Below, piece after piece: positions 8,246 to 16,798 of a stretch of DNA of 64,000 bases. The DNA comes from UBA2031 sp037189985 (GTDB lineage Bacteria > Pseudomonadota > Gammaproteobacteria > Pseudomonadales > Moraxellaceae), in the NCBI GenBank assembly GCA_037189985.1, contig JBBCJX010000003.1, positions 1 through 64,000 of the forward strand. Direction: 5' to 3'. How positions within the stretch are numbered: the stretch's first letter is position 1; each line of letters begins with the position of its first letter. Below the pieces are notes generated by a model. The model worked only from the letters and a program-made list of their open reading frames with translations. It was not told the DNA's origin and did not search any database. The position numbers were made by a program, and so were the translations under genes.

Positions 8246-8908
8246 TTACTCTACAGGTGATGCTTCTTTCGGCGCTATGAAGCTGACAACTTTCCAGTCG
8301 GGATTTTCTTTTGTATCAGGTAGTGTTTCACCTACGCGCCATGAAGGCGTAGATGGGTTTTCTGGCAGCTCAATCGCCGTTGTTGCCGGGGCAGGGTTGC
8401 GTGAGAGCGTATGCACAACCGTGGGCAACTTGTAATAGTCCGGCGTTTGTATGGCGTTGAACCAGCCATTGGGAATCCAGTTGTGATCCGGTGAAGGCAG
8501 TTGTTTGCCGTTGTAGGCGCAATTTGCAAAAGCACGCAGCACGTCATAGGTACGGTTCATGCAGTTGCCGCCAAACAGGTTGTATTTCTGGTGCTTGGCC
8601 CAGGCCACGACATTGTCGGCGGCCTTCCAGTCGGGCGTGATGCCGTTGGAAACGGTCAGCAGTTTGTAATAGTCATACTCGTTACCGTGTTTGCTGCCAG
8701 TCTCGGCAAAATACATGAGTGCAGCCCTCAGATTGGGTACACGCAATGCCCAGAAGCCGTTGTAGCTGCCTTGCCAGTTTTCTCCCTCGATGGCACCTAT
8801 GCCCCAGGAACCATCCGGATATTCATAGCCCCAGGCGGTATGCCCGAGCAGGGGTTGGCCGACGAGGTCGGGACGACGGGGACAGATGATGACAATTGCC
8901 TTTGCCAT
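8246..8908 (-). CDS. Hypothetical protein, possible permuted papain-like fold
   Basis: 220-residue protein preceded by a good ribosome site (AGGAG, 6 nt). I do not recognise a named family. It has no signal peptide or membrane segments. A histidine near the N-terminus (LLGHTAWGYEY, H23) comes before a cysteine in GGNCMNRTYDVL (C116). That order, with the Trp/Gly-rich surroundings, resembles circularly permuted NlpC/P60 or LRAT-like cysteine hydrolases. The C-terminal 50 residues are proline-rich and probably flexible. The fold is a guess; the gene itself is well supported by its ribosome site and codon structure. Confidence 0.75.
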   Translation of the reverse strand: MAKAIVIICPRRPDLVGQPLLGHTAWGYEYPDGSWGIGAIEGENWQGSYNGFWALRVPNLRAALMYFAETGSKHGNEYDYYKLLTVSNGITPDWKAADNVVAWAKHQKYNLFGGNCMNRTYDVLRAFANCAYNGKQLPSPDHNWIPNGWFNAIQTPDYYKLPTVVHTLSRNPAPATTAIELPENPSTPSWRVGETLPDTKENPDWKVVSFIAPKEASPVE

Positions 8909-9094
8909 GGATGACTCCTTTCACATCAGGGGGGTAAGTTTGAGCAACGAAAGCGTAGCTTAATGCTGTCGACTGTTGCGCTACAGCGAACACAATGCCC
9001 GCTGTCTCATTATTATGTTTTCTTGTCGTGCCATAAGCGTTGTGCCTTAATCCTTGCCTCTTCAGCGGAAAGCCGCCTCCAGCAGAATTTAGCC

Positions 9095-9349
9095 ATGACT
9101 GACCTGACCGAACAGCAACGTACCGAGCTTGAGGCTGCTGCCTTTCGCCGTCTGGTACAGCATCTGCGTGACAAGCCCGATGTGCAGAACATAGACCTCA
9201 TGAATCTTGCCGGCTTTTGCCGCAACTGCCTCTCCAAATGGTATCGGGCGGCGGCAGAGGAGAAGGGGATTGCCCTGACTGATCCCGAGGCGCGGGAGAT
9301 CATCTATGGCATGCCTTATGAGGACTGGAAGGGGAAGTACCAGAAGTAA
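9095..9349 (+). CDS. DUF1244 family protein
   Basis: 84-residue small cytosolic protein. The signature IDLMNLAGFCRNCLSKWYRAAAE followed by ALTDPEAREIIYGMPYEDWK is the DUF1244 family, which is widespread in proteobacteria and of unknown function. The conserved CRNC pair may bind a metal. The frame is open back to 8963, but conservation starts at MTDLTEQQR, so I place the start at 9095. Confidence 0.9.
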   Translation: MTDLTEQQRTELEAAAFRRLVQHLRDKPDVQNIDLMNLAGFCRNCLSKWYRAAAEEKGIALTDPEAREIIYGMPYEDWKGKYQK

Positions 9350-9369
9350 TCTCCACAGGTCGGGAAAAG

Positions 9370-9412
9370 CAAAGGCACTGGGGTCCCGACCTTCGCCGGG
9401 ACGACAGGAGAG
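9370..9412. repeat. Dispersed palindromic repeat, diverged copy
   Basis: AAAGGCACTGG then GTCCCGACC...GCCGGGACGACAGG. It matches the repeat at positions 3-41 with substitutions in the arms. It lies between the convergent DUF1244 and ypfH genes and may act as their terminator. Confidence 0.6.
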
Positions 9413-9431
9413 CTAGCGGTGAGCCTCGTGA

Positions 9432-10115
9432 TTACTGTCCTGTCAGAGCACGCCGCCACAGACGTGCGGGAATCTGGTTTTTCAGGCGGTCTATGGCATG
9501 CGCAACCAGTGCTGGATGAGGCTCATGGCCAATGCCATGGGCAATATCCAGCGACACATCGCCTCTCAGTTCCTGCAAATGATCAAAGGCATCCTGCGCA
9601 TGGCGCAGTGGTATGACCTCATCCTGATCGCCGTGATAGAAGCTGATGCTGCTGCTTTTCGGGGCGGTCTCCGGCAGGCGGGCATAGCGCCCGGAAAATG
9701 CCAGCACACGTCCGGCCAGCCCGTCGGCAGCACTCACGGCTTCCAGCGCCATGATGGCACCTTGCGAGAAACCGGCGAAAACGGTGTCGGTAGGTGGCAC
9801 CTTTGTTGTTTCCTGAATGCCGCGCACGAGCTCGATGAAGGCAGGCAGTACGCCGGCCACGCGCTCGGGTCGGTTCTGCTCGGTAACACCGGCCAGGGAA
9901 AACCACTGATAGCGGTCGTGCAGGGCGGCATCAAAAGGTTGCATGCCTTGCGGGATGGCAATGGCGGCATCAGGCCAGGTGCTGCGGAAGGCTTCGGCCA
10001 GGCCCAGCATGTCGGTTGGCCGCGAGCCTACGCCATGCAACAGGATGACAAGCTGGCGGGCACCGGCAGGTGGCTCTGCCGCAAGCAGTCCGGCTGTGTT
10101 CAGGGAGTAATACAT
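9432..10115 (-). CDS. ypfH: Carboxylesterase YpfH
   Basis: 227-residue alpha/beta-hydrolase that hydrolyses short acyl esters in the cytosol. The catalytic triad is visible: Ser117 in GFSQGA, Asp in GDQDEVIP, and His in IGHEPHPAL. LVILLHGVGSRPTDM gives the oxyanion HG. The overall pattern (RYQWFSLAGVTEQNRPERV, GRVLAFSGRYARLPE) matches E. coli YpfH closely. The start at 10115 is set by the upstream GAGGAGAGAGG. The frame continues open to 10232 but has no ribosome site there. Confidence 0.93.
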   Translation of the reverse strand: MYYSLNTAGLLAAEPPAGARQLVILLHGVGSRPTDMLGLAEAFRSTWPDAAIAIPQGMQPFDAALHDRYQWFSLAGVTEQNRPERVAGVLPAFIELVRGIQETTKVPPTDTVFAGFSQGAIMALEAVSAADGLAGRVLAFSGRYARLPETAPKSSSISFYHGDQDEVIPLRHAQDAFDHLQELRGDVSLDIAHGIGHEPHPALVAHAIDRLKNQIPARLWRRALTGQ

Positions 10116-10225
10116 GCCTCTCTCCTCAAGGGGCTTGGGATGTCTCCAGCATAGTGGAGTCCGGGCCGGGTAAAACAGGGCAGTGCAGGGTAGCAGTGCG
10201 GTGAAGCCACCATGGCGGGGTTGGC

Positions 10226-10254
10226 CTGACAAAAGTGGCCAAACCGGCTAGAAT
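10226..10254 (+). promoter_or_regulatory. Sigma70 promoter of gap
   Basis: CTGACA (10226-10231), 17-nt spacer, TAGAAT (10249-10254). It places the transcript start near 10261, downstream of the ATG at 10235, which supports the TTG start at 10340. Confidence 0.75.
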
Positions 10255-10339
10255 CCGCGCCCTCTTTGCATGCTGCCGCCAGCATTTCCGGCCAGCCGGT
10301 GCCGCGTGCAGTCTCCACCCGCCTGATGAGGACGAGCCC

Positions 10340-11779
10340 TTGAGCAACACCATCCAAGCCCTGCAGGAAGACCACTTCGGTCGCTGGAAGAACCGCGAAG
10401 CCATTGCCGAGAACATGATCCCCATCATCGGCAAGCTCTACCGCGAAAAGAACGTGATCGTCGCCGTCTTCGGCCGCAGCCTGGTCAACCGCTCCGTCAT
10501 ACAGATACTCAAGCACCACCGCCGCGTGCGCATGATCGCCGGCGATCTTTCCGTGGTGGATACCTGGCCGCTGTTGCAGGCCCTGGTCGAGCTGGACGTG
10601 AACAACGTGCTGGTGGATCTTGGCAAGCTGGCCATCGAAGCCAAGGAAAAGGGAACTGATCCTGTAGAACTGCTGAAGAAGACCCTGGCCCCGGCCGTGG
10701 GCAAGAAGACCGACCGCCAGCCCACCGACGTGGTGCTCTACGGTTTCGGCCGTATCGGCCGTATGCTGGCCCGCCTCATCATTGAAGATGCGGGCGGTGG
10801 TGATGGCCTGCGCCTGCGCGCCATCGTTGTGCGCAAGACGCAGGACGGCGACTTGCAGAAGCGTGCTTCCCTGCTGCGTCGTGATTCCGTGCATGGTCCT
10901 TTCGAAGGCACCATCGCGGTGGATGAAGAAAACGAAGCCATCATTGCCAATGGCAACTTCATCAAGGTGATCTATGCCGGCAAGCCTGAAGACGTGGATT
11001 ACAGTGTCTACGGCATCAAGGACGCCATCCTCATCGACAATACCGGCAAGCTGAAGGACGAAGAGGGCCTGGGTCGCCACCTGGCAAGCAAGGGCATTGC
11101 CCGTGTGCTGTTGACTGCACCGGCCAAGGGCAGCATCAAGAACATCGTCTACGGCGTGAACAGCAAGGACATCACGGCGGACGACAAGATCCTGTCCGCC
11201 GCTTCCTGCACCACCAACGCCATCACGCCGACCCTGAAGGTGCTGGACGAGAAGTTCGGCATCGTCTCCGGCCATGTGGAAACGGTGCACAGCTTCACCA
11301 ACGACCAGAACCTCATCGACAACTACCACAAGGCCGATCGCCGTGGCCGTTCCGCCGTGCTCAACATGGTCATCACCGAGACCGGCGCTGCCAAGGCCGT
11401 GGCCAAGGCGCTGCCGCAGTTGCAGGGCAAGCTCACTGGCAACTCCATCCGTGTGCCGACGCCCAATGTCTCCATGGCCATCCTCAATCTCGCGCTGACC
11501 CGTGAAGTGACGCGTGACGAGATCAACGAGTACCTGCGTGACGTGGCCATCCACTCTGACCTGCAAGGGCAGATCGACTACACCAACTCCACCGAAGTGG
11601 TCTCCACCGACTTCATCGGTTCGCGCTCCGCCGGTGTGTTCGATGCCCAGGCCACCATCGTCAATGGCAACCACGTGACCCTCTATGTCTGGTACGACAA
11701 CGAGATGGGTTACAGCTGCCAGGTGGTGCGCATCGTCGAGCAGATTGCCGGCCTGCACCTGCCGCACTATCCGGACTGA
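10340..11779 (+). CDS. gap: Glyceraldehyde-3-phosphate dehydrogenase, N-terminally extended
   Basis: 479-residue NAD(P)-dependent dehydrogenase of glycolysis/gluconeogenesis. It is longer than the usual 330-350 residues because of about 130 extra N-terminal residues (REAIAENMIPIIGKLYREKNVIVAVFGRSLVNRSVIQILKHH), as in the long Gap of Pseudomonas. The Rossmann motif YGFGRIGRMLARLI follows. The catalytic Cys is in SAASCTTNAITP; the later blocks ETVHSFTNDQNLID and WYDNEMGYSCQV are standard. The start is taken at TTG 10340 (LSNTIQ), 9 nt after GAGG; upstream residues would be encoded inside the promoter. It lies directly upstream of the nqr operon, as in pseudomonads. Confidence 0.93.
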   Translation: MSNTIQALQEDHFGRWKNREAIAENMIPIIGKLYREKNVIVAVFGRSLVNRSVIQILKHHRRVRMIAGDLSVVDTWPLLQALVELDVNNVLVDLGKLAIEAKEKGTDPVELLKKTLAPAVGKKTDRQPTDVVLYGFGRIGRMLARLIIEDAGGGDGLRLRAIVVRKTQDGDLQKRASLLRRDSVHGPFEGTIAVDEENEAIIANGNFIKVIYAGKPEDVDYSVYGIKDAILIDNTGKLKDEEGLGRHLASKGIARVLLTAPAKGSIKNIVYGVNSKDITADDKILSAASCTTNAITPTLKVLDEKFGIVSGHVETVHSFTNDQNLIDNYHKADRRGRSAVLNMVITETGAAKAVAKALPQLQGKLTGNSIRVPTPNVSMAILNLALTREVTRDEINEYLRDVAIHSDLQGQIDYTNSTEVVSTDFIGSRSAGVFDAQATIVNGNHVTLYVWYDNEMGYSCQVVRIVEQIAGLHLPHYPD

Positions 11780-11814
11780 TTCAGCCTGCCTGAAACTGAC
11801 GGATCAGACAGTTC

Positions 11815-11842
11815 CATGAGGCCGGCTTATGCCGGCCTCATG
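11815..11842. terminator. Hairpin terminator after gap
   Basis: CATGAGGCCGGC - TTAT - GCCGGCCTCATG is a perfect 12-bp stem. It has no clear T tract, so termination efficiency is uncertain. Confidence 0.65.
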
Positions 11843-12078
11843 CATTTCAGGCCAAGTGGTCTGCCATCCGTGGATTTTGTGTAAGGCAGCGGCATTTCTA
11901 CGGATTTTTTAGGTGGCATTTGCCACGGGTTTCCCTAGAATCCAGAGCATTGTTGGCATACTGGCTGGTATGCGCCAAGTCCGCGATATTCAAGAAAAAA
12001 CGCGGCGGCGTGCCAGCGGAGGTGGTGAGACACCTTTTGGCCATTGCTGTTTTTTGATTTCCCTTGCTGGACGACACC
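11843..12078 (+). promoter_or_regulatory. Leader region of the nqr operon with two dyads
   Basis: No gene is visible in this stretch. It holds two perfect dyads: GTGGCA-TT-TGCCAC at 11913-11926 and GCATAC-N6-GTATGC at 11956-11973. Both are candidate operators for the sodium-pump operon. I do not recognise the binding protein. Confidence 0.4.
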
Positions 12079-13419
12079 ATGATCAAGATCAGGCGTGGTC
12101 TGGATGTGCCCATTGCCGGGCAGCCATCCCAGACCCTGAGTGAGAGTGCGGCCGTTCGTTCGGTGGCCCTGCTGGGCGCCGATCACCCGGGACTGCAACC
12201 GACCATGATGGTGGCGGAGGGCGACCGTGTCGCTCTCGGCCAGCCGTTGTACACCGACAAGAAAAACCCGGAGGTGGTTTTTGCCTCACCGGCCGCAGGC
12301 CGCGTGCGTGCCATCCACCGCGGTGAGCGGCGTGTCTTCCAGTCGCTGGTCATTGATGTCGAGCCTGACAATACCGAGGCGGTTACCTTTGCGAGGCATG
12401 CCGATCTTGCCGCCCTCAGTCGTGATCAGGTGCAGGCCCAGCTTCTGGCATCAGGACTCTGGGCAGCCTTCCGTACTCGTCCCTTCAGCCGTATTCCTGC
12501 CCCTTGTAAGGAGCCGGGCAGCGAGCCTTCTTCGCTCTTTGTGACGGCCATGGATACCAATCCGCTGGCGGCCGATCCGGCCGTGGTCATCCGCGAGCGC
12601 CAGCAGGATTTCAATGATGGCCTGAGTGTGCTGGGCTGCTTGGTGCCCAAGATGTTTGTCTGCAAGGGAGCAGGCAGTGCTTTTGCCACTGGCCGTTTTT
12701 CGCCGCATGAATTTTCCGGGCCGCATCCGGCCGGACTTGCCGGCACGCATATCCATTTCCTGGATGGTGTCTCGACCCGCAAGACTGTTTGGCACATTGG
12801 CTATCAGGACGTGATCGCCATCGGTGTCCTGTTCCGCGAAGGGCGTCTGGATGTTTCCCGTGTCGTGGCGCTGGGTGGGCCCCAGGTGAGGCAACCGCGT
12901 CTTGTGCGGTCCCGTCTTGGGGCTTCGCTCACGGATCTGGTGGCGGGGGAAGTGCAGGGCAGCGACAACCGCGTGATTTCCGGCTCCATCCTCTCGGGCC
13001 GCACGGCAACGGGCACCGAAAACTGGCTGGGCCGTTACCACCTGCAGGTGGCCGTGCTGGCCGAGGGCCGCGAGCGTGAGTTCGTGCACTACCTGCGTCC
13101 CGGGGCCGACAAGCATTCCGCTATCGGCCTTTATCTCGGCAAGTGGCTGGGACGGCTTTTCCCCATGACCACGAGCAGTAACGGCAGCCCGCGTGCCATG
13201 GTGCCCATCGGCACCTACGAGGCCGTGATGCCGCTGGACATCCTGCCCACGCACCTCCTGCGTTATCTCGTGGTGGGCGATACCGAAACCGCGCAGCAAC
13301 TGGGCTGCCTGGAACTGGACGAAGAAGACCTGGGGCTATGCACCTATGTCTGCCCCGGCAAGTACGAATACGGGCCCATCCTTCGGGATGTGCTCACCCG
13401 CATCGAGAAGGAGGGCTGA
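12079..13419 (+). CDS. nqrA: Na+-translocating NADH:quinone reductase subunit A
   Basis: 446-residue subunit A of the six-subunit sodium pump that oxidises NADH and reduces ubiquinone. Subunit A is a cytoplasmic-side soluble subunit that contributes to the quinone site with NqrB. It has the family N-terminus IKIRRGLDVPIAGQP and the C-terminal cysteine block LGCLELDEEDLGLCTYVCPGKYEYGP. The frame opens with TTG 12064, but ATG 12079 (MIKIRRG) matches the family start. First gene of nqrABCDEF-apbE-nqrM. Confidence 0.97.
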   Translation: MIKIRRGLDVPIAGQPSQTLSESAAVRSVALLGADHPGLQPTMMVAEGDRVALGQPLYTDKKNPEVVFASPAAGRVRAIHRGERRVFQSLVIDVEPDNTEAVTFARHADLAALSRDQVQAQLLASGLWAAFRTRPFSRIPAPCKEPGSEPSSLFVTAMDTNPLAADPAVVIRERQQDFNDGLSVLGCLVPKMFVCKGAGSAFATGRFSPHEFSGPHPAGLAGTHIHFLDGVSTRKTVWHIGYQDVIAIGVLFREGRLDVSRVVALGGPQVRQPRLVRSRLGASLTDLVAGEVQGSDNRVISGSILSGRTATGTENWLGRYHLQVAVLAEGREREFVHYLRPGADKHSAIGLYLGKWLGRLFPMTTSSNGSPRAMVPIGTYEAVMPLDILPTHLLRYLVVGDTETAQQLGCLELDEEDLGLCTYVCPGKYEYGPILRDVLTRIEKEG

Positions 13420-13422
13420 CCC

Positions 13423-14703
13423 GTGAAGCTGTTGCGTCGGCAACTCGATAAAGTGGCACCGCACTTCGAGAAAGGCGGGCGCTATCACCGTTGGTACGCT
13501 CTCTTCGAAGCGGTGGACACCTTCCTCTACAAACCGGCCTCGGTCACGCATGCCGCCGCGCATGTGCGCGACAACATCGACCTCAAGCGCATCATGATCT
13601 TGGTGTGGCTGGCGACTTTCCCGGCCATGTTCTTCGGTATCTGGAACACGGGCTACCAGGCGCTGGCGGTGCTGCATCTTGCGGCCGCCAAGGGCATCAC
13701 GCCCGACATGGTGCTGGAGGGCTGGCGCTACTGGCTGGTGGCCAACCTCGCCAATTTTGATGCCACCAACGCGTGGTCGGCCTTCCTGTACGGTGCCACC
13801 TTCTTCGTGCCGATCTATGTCGTCACCTTCGTGGTGGGCGGCGCCTGGGAGGTGCTGTTCGCGATGAAACGCGGGCACGAGGTGAACGAAGGCTTCTTCG
13901 TGACTTCGGTATTGTTCGCGCTCGTGTGTCCGCCCTCGGTGCCACTCTGGCAGGTAGCGCTGGGGATTTCCTTCGGCGTCGTGATCGGCAAGGAAGTGTT
14001 TGGCGGCACCGGCAAGAATTTCGTGAACCCGGCATTGGCCGGACGCGCCTTCCTGTTCTTCGCCTATCCGGCCCAGATGTCGGGCGACACCGTGTGGACG
14101 GCGGCCAACGCCGCCGTGTGGAAAGGCGTGGACGGTTTCACGGGCGCCACGGCGCTGGGCCAGCTCAACGCGGCAGGTGCCAGTGCCTCGCTCGACGCTT
14201 TGCAGCGCGTGACGCTACAGGGGCTGCAACCCGTGACGTGGTGGGATGCCTTCTGGGGCTTCATGCCGGGCTCGGTGGGCGAGGTCTCCACGTTCTGCAT
14301 CCTGCTGGGCGCCGTGGTGCTTCTGGTCACGCGCATTGCTTCGTGGCGCATCATGAGCGGCGTGATGCTGGGCATGATAGGCATGAGCCTCTTTTTCAAT
14401 GCCATCGGTTCGGAAACCAACCCGCTCTTCAGCATGCCCTGGCACTGGCATTTCGTGCTGGGTGGCTTCGCCTTCGGCATGGTGTTCATGGCGACCGACC
14501 CGGTCTCCGCCGCCATGACGGATGCTGGCAAATGGGCCTTCGGCGCGCTCATCGGCGTGATGGCCGTGACCATCCGCGTCATCAATCCGGCGTATCCGGA
14601 AGGCATGATGTTGGCCATCCTCTTCGCCAACCTGTGCGCCCCCCTGATCGACTATTTCGTGATGCAGGCGAACATCAAGCGGAGGGCCTTGCGCAATGTC
14701 TAG
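13423..14703 (+). CDS. nqrB: Na+-NQR subunit B
   Basis: 426-residue polytopic membrane subunit that carries covalent FMN and riboflavin and forms the quinone-reducing part of the pump. The flavinylation motif DGFTGAT is present; Thr243 is the expected FMN acceptor for ApbE. About ten hydrophobic segments follow the soluble N-terminus. The start codon is GTG at 13423, three nt after the nqrA stop, with GGAGGG upstream. Confidence 0.97.
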   Translation: MKLLRRQLDKVAPHFEKGGRYHRWYALFEAVDTFLYKPASVTHAAAHVRDNIDLKRIMILVWLATFPAMFFGIWNTGYQALAVLHLAAAKGITPDMVLEGWRYWLVANLANFDATNAWSAFLYGATFFVPIYVVTFVVGGAWEVLFAMKRGHEVNEGFFVTSVLFALVCPPSVPLWQVALGISFGVVIGKEVFGGTGKNFVNPALAGRAFLFFAYPAQMSGDTVWTAANAAVWKGVDGFTGATALGQLNAAGASASLDALQRVTLQGLQPVTWWDAFWGFMPGSVGEVSTFCILLGAVVLLVTRIASWRIMSGVMLGMIGMSLFFNAIGSETNPLFSMPWHWHFVLGGFAFGMVFMATDPVSAAMTDAGKWAFGALIGVMAVTIRVINPAYPEGMMLAILFANLCAPLIDYFVMQANIKRRALRNV

Positions 14704-15484
14704 GGAAACTCCCGCCAAGACCCTGCTCGTGGCCACGGTACTGTCCGTGGTGTGTTCGATTGCGCTAGCCGCTGCCGTGACCTTGCTCAAGCCAGTGCAA
14801 CAGGTGAACAAGGAGCTCGACAAGCAGCGCAAGATACTGGCTGCCGCCGGGCTCCTGCCGGGTGGCAAGGGTTCTTCGGACGAGGTGCGCCAGAAGTTTG
14901 CTGGGCTCGAGCATTACGTAGTCGATCTCGACAGCGGCGATTTCCGCCGGCTGGGCGAGGGTGAGCATTTCGACATGCGCAAGGCGACCCGTGACCCGCA
15001 GCGCTCGATGGCCCTTTCCACGGCGCAGGACATTGCCAAGCTCAAGCGCCGCGCCAACGAGGCCGACATCTATCTGCTGCGCGAGCCTGACGGCCGGGTG
15101 AAGGAATTGATCCTGCCTGTCTCCGGCTACGGCCTCTGGTCCACCATGCATGGCTATCTCGTGCTCAAGGGCGATGGCAACACCGTGGTCGGCATCACCT
15201 TCACCGAGCATGCCGAAACCCCGGGGCTGGGCGGCGAGATCGACAACCCGCGCTGGCAGGCCCAGTGGCCCGGCAAGCAGGTTTATGGCCATGATTTTTC
15301 CCGTCCGCTTTTCGAATTGAAGACAGGCGGTGTGGATGCGGAGAAGCCCGAAGCTGTCCATCAGGTGGATGCCTTGTCCGGCGCCACGCTCACCGGGCAT
15401 GGCGTCACGCACATGATGCAGTTCTGGCTGGGCGAGCTGGGCTACAGCCGCTTCCTGGAAAAAGTGCGCAAGGGGGAGGTGTGA
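14696..15484 (+). CDS. nqrC: Na+-NQR subunit C
   Basis: 262-residue subunit with one N-terminal membrane anchor (LLVATVLSVVCSIALAAAVTLL) and a periplasmic FMN-binding domain. The flavinylation motif DALSGAT places covalent FMN at Thr231. The motif ETPGLGGEIDNPRW is typical. It overlaps nqrB by 8 nt. Confidence 0.97.
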   Translation: MSRETPAKTLLVATVLSVVCSIALAAAVTLLKPVQQVNKELDKQRKILAAAGLLPGGKGSSDEVRQKFAGLEHYVVDLDSGDFRRLGEGEHFDMRKATRDPQRSMALSTAQDIAKLKRRANEADIYLLREPDGRVKELILPVSGYGLWSTMHGYLVLKGDGNTVVGITFTEHAETPGLGGEIDNPRWQAQWPGKQVYGHDFSRPLFELKTGGVDAEKPEAVHQVDALSGATLTGHGVTHMMQFWLGELGYSRFLEKVRKGEV

Positions 15485-15485
15485 G

Positions 15486-16157
15486 ATGAGCGAGAAGATC
15501 AACCTCCGGTCCACGCTGACCGATCCCATCCTGAGCACCAATCCGGTGATCTTCCAGGTGCTGGGCATCTGCTCGGCGCTGGCGGTGACCAGCAGCCTGA
15601 AGACGGCGCTCGCCATGTCCATCGGCCTCACGCTGGTGACGGCATTTTCCAATTTCTTCGTCAGCATGATCCGGCACGTGATCCCCAATTCCATCCGCAT
15701 CATCGTGCAGATGGTGGTGGTTTCCACGCTGGTCATCATCGTCGACCAGTTCCTGCAGGCCTATACGCCGGCGATTGCCAAGCAGATGTCGGTGTTCGTG
15801 GGGCTCATCATCACCAACTGCATCGTGATGGGACGGCTGGAGGCTTTTGCCATGAAGAATCCGCCCGTGCCGTCGTTCATCGATGGCCTGGGCAACGGTC
15901 TGGGTTATTCGCTCCTGCTCATGCTGATCGGTGTGATCCGCGAGCTTTTCGGCTCCGGCAGCCTTTTCGGCGTCACCATTCTCGAAACCATCAACAACGG
16001 TGGCTGGTATCTGCCCAACGGCCTCCTGCTGTTGCCGCCTTCGGCCTTTTTCCTGATCGGCCTCATCATCTGGGCCCTGCGTGCCTGGAAGCCTGACCAG
16101 CAGGAAAGCGAGGAGTTCCGCATTGCGCCGAACTCCAAGGCCCCGGCCGAGCATTGA
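15486..16157 (+). CDS. nqrD: Na+-NQR subunit D
   Basis: 223-residue integral membrane subunit with six hydrophobic segments. Together with NqrE it holds the intramembrane iron centre. The cysteine in FQVLGICSALAVT and the one in LIITNCIVMGRLEAFA are the expected metal ligands. It starts one nt after the nqrC stop. Confidence 0.97.
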   Translation: MSEKINLRSTLTDPILSTNPVIFQVLGICSALAVTSSLKTALAMSIGLTLVTAFSNFFVSMIRHVIPNSIRIIVQMVVVSTLVIIVDQFLQAYTPAIAKQMSVFVGLIITNCIVMGRLEAFAMKNPPVPSFIDGLGNGLGYSLLLMLIGVIRELFGSGSLFGVTILETINNGGWYLPNGLLLLPPSAFFLIGLIIWALRAWKPDQQESEEFRIAPNSKAPAEH

Positions 16158-16171
16158 GGGAGCGATAATCC

Positions 16172-16789
16172 ATGGAACATTACCTTGGTCTTTTCCTGCG
16201 CTCCGTGTTCGTGGAGAACATGGCCCTCAGTTTCTTTCTGGGCATGTGCACCTTCCTGGCGATCTCCAAGAAGACCAGCACCGCCATTTCCATGGGCATT
16301 GCCGTGGTCTTCGTGCAGGCACTCACCGTGCCGCTCAACAACCTGTTGTGGCAGTACCTGCTGCAGGAAGGAGCACTGACCTGGACCGGTCTGCCCGGCA
16401 TGGAAAGCGTGGACCTGAGCTTTCTCTCGCTCATGACCTTCATCTGCATCGTGGCGGCCCTCATCCAGGTGCTGGAAATGGCCTGTGATAAATACATGCC
16501 TTCGCTCTACAACGCCCTCGGTATCTACCTGCCGCTGATTGCGGTGAACTGCGCCATCCTGGGCGGCTCGCTCTTCATGCAGCAGCGTGACTACAACTTT
16601 ACGGAGAGCGTGGTGTATGGCTTTGGGTCGGGCATCGGCTGGGGGCTTGCCATCGTGCTGCTTGCTGCCGTGCGCGAGAAGCTGAAATACAGTGATGTGC
16701 CTGATGCCCTGAAGGGTATGGGTATCACCTTCATTTCGGCCGGTCTCATGGCGCTGGGCTTCATGTCCTTCTCCGGCGTGCAGTTGTAG
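16172..16789 (+). CDS. nqrE: Na+-NQR subunit E
   Basis: 205-residue membrane subunit, paralogous to NqrD with inverted topology. It has six membrane segments. FFLGMCTFLAISKK and AVNCAILGG carry the cysteines that complete the iron site with NqrD. GAGGGAG precedes the start. Confidence 0.97.
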   Translation: MEHYLGLFLRSVFVENMALSFFLGMCTFLAISKKTSTAISMGIAVVFVQALTVPLNNLLWQYLLQEGALTWTGLPGMESVDLSFLSLMTFICIVAALIQVLEMACDKYMPSLYNALGIYLPLIAVNCAILGGSLFMQQRDYNFTESVVYGFGSGIGWGLAIVLLAAVREKLKYSDVPDALKGMGITFISAGLMALGFMSFSGVQL

Positions 16790-16798
16790 GGAGTCGCC

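Noticed and set aside
10100..11767. 555-residue antisense frame opposite gap
   Set aside because: Its translation is His/Gly/Val-rich, as expected for the reverse complement of a high-GC gene. It has no recognisable domain, and the sense strand encodes a clear Gap protein.
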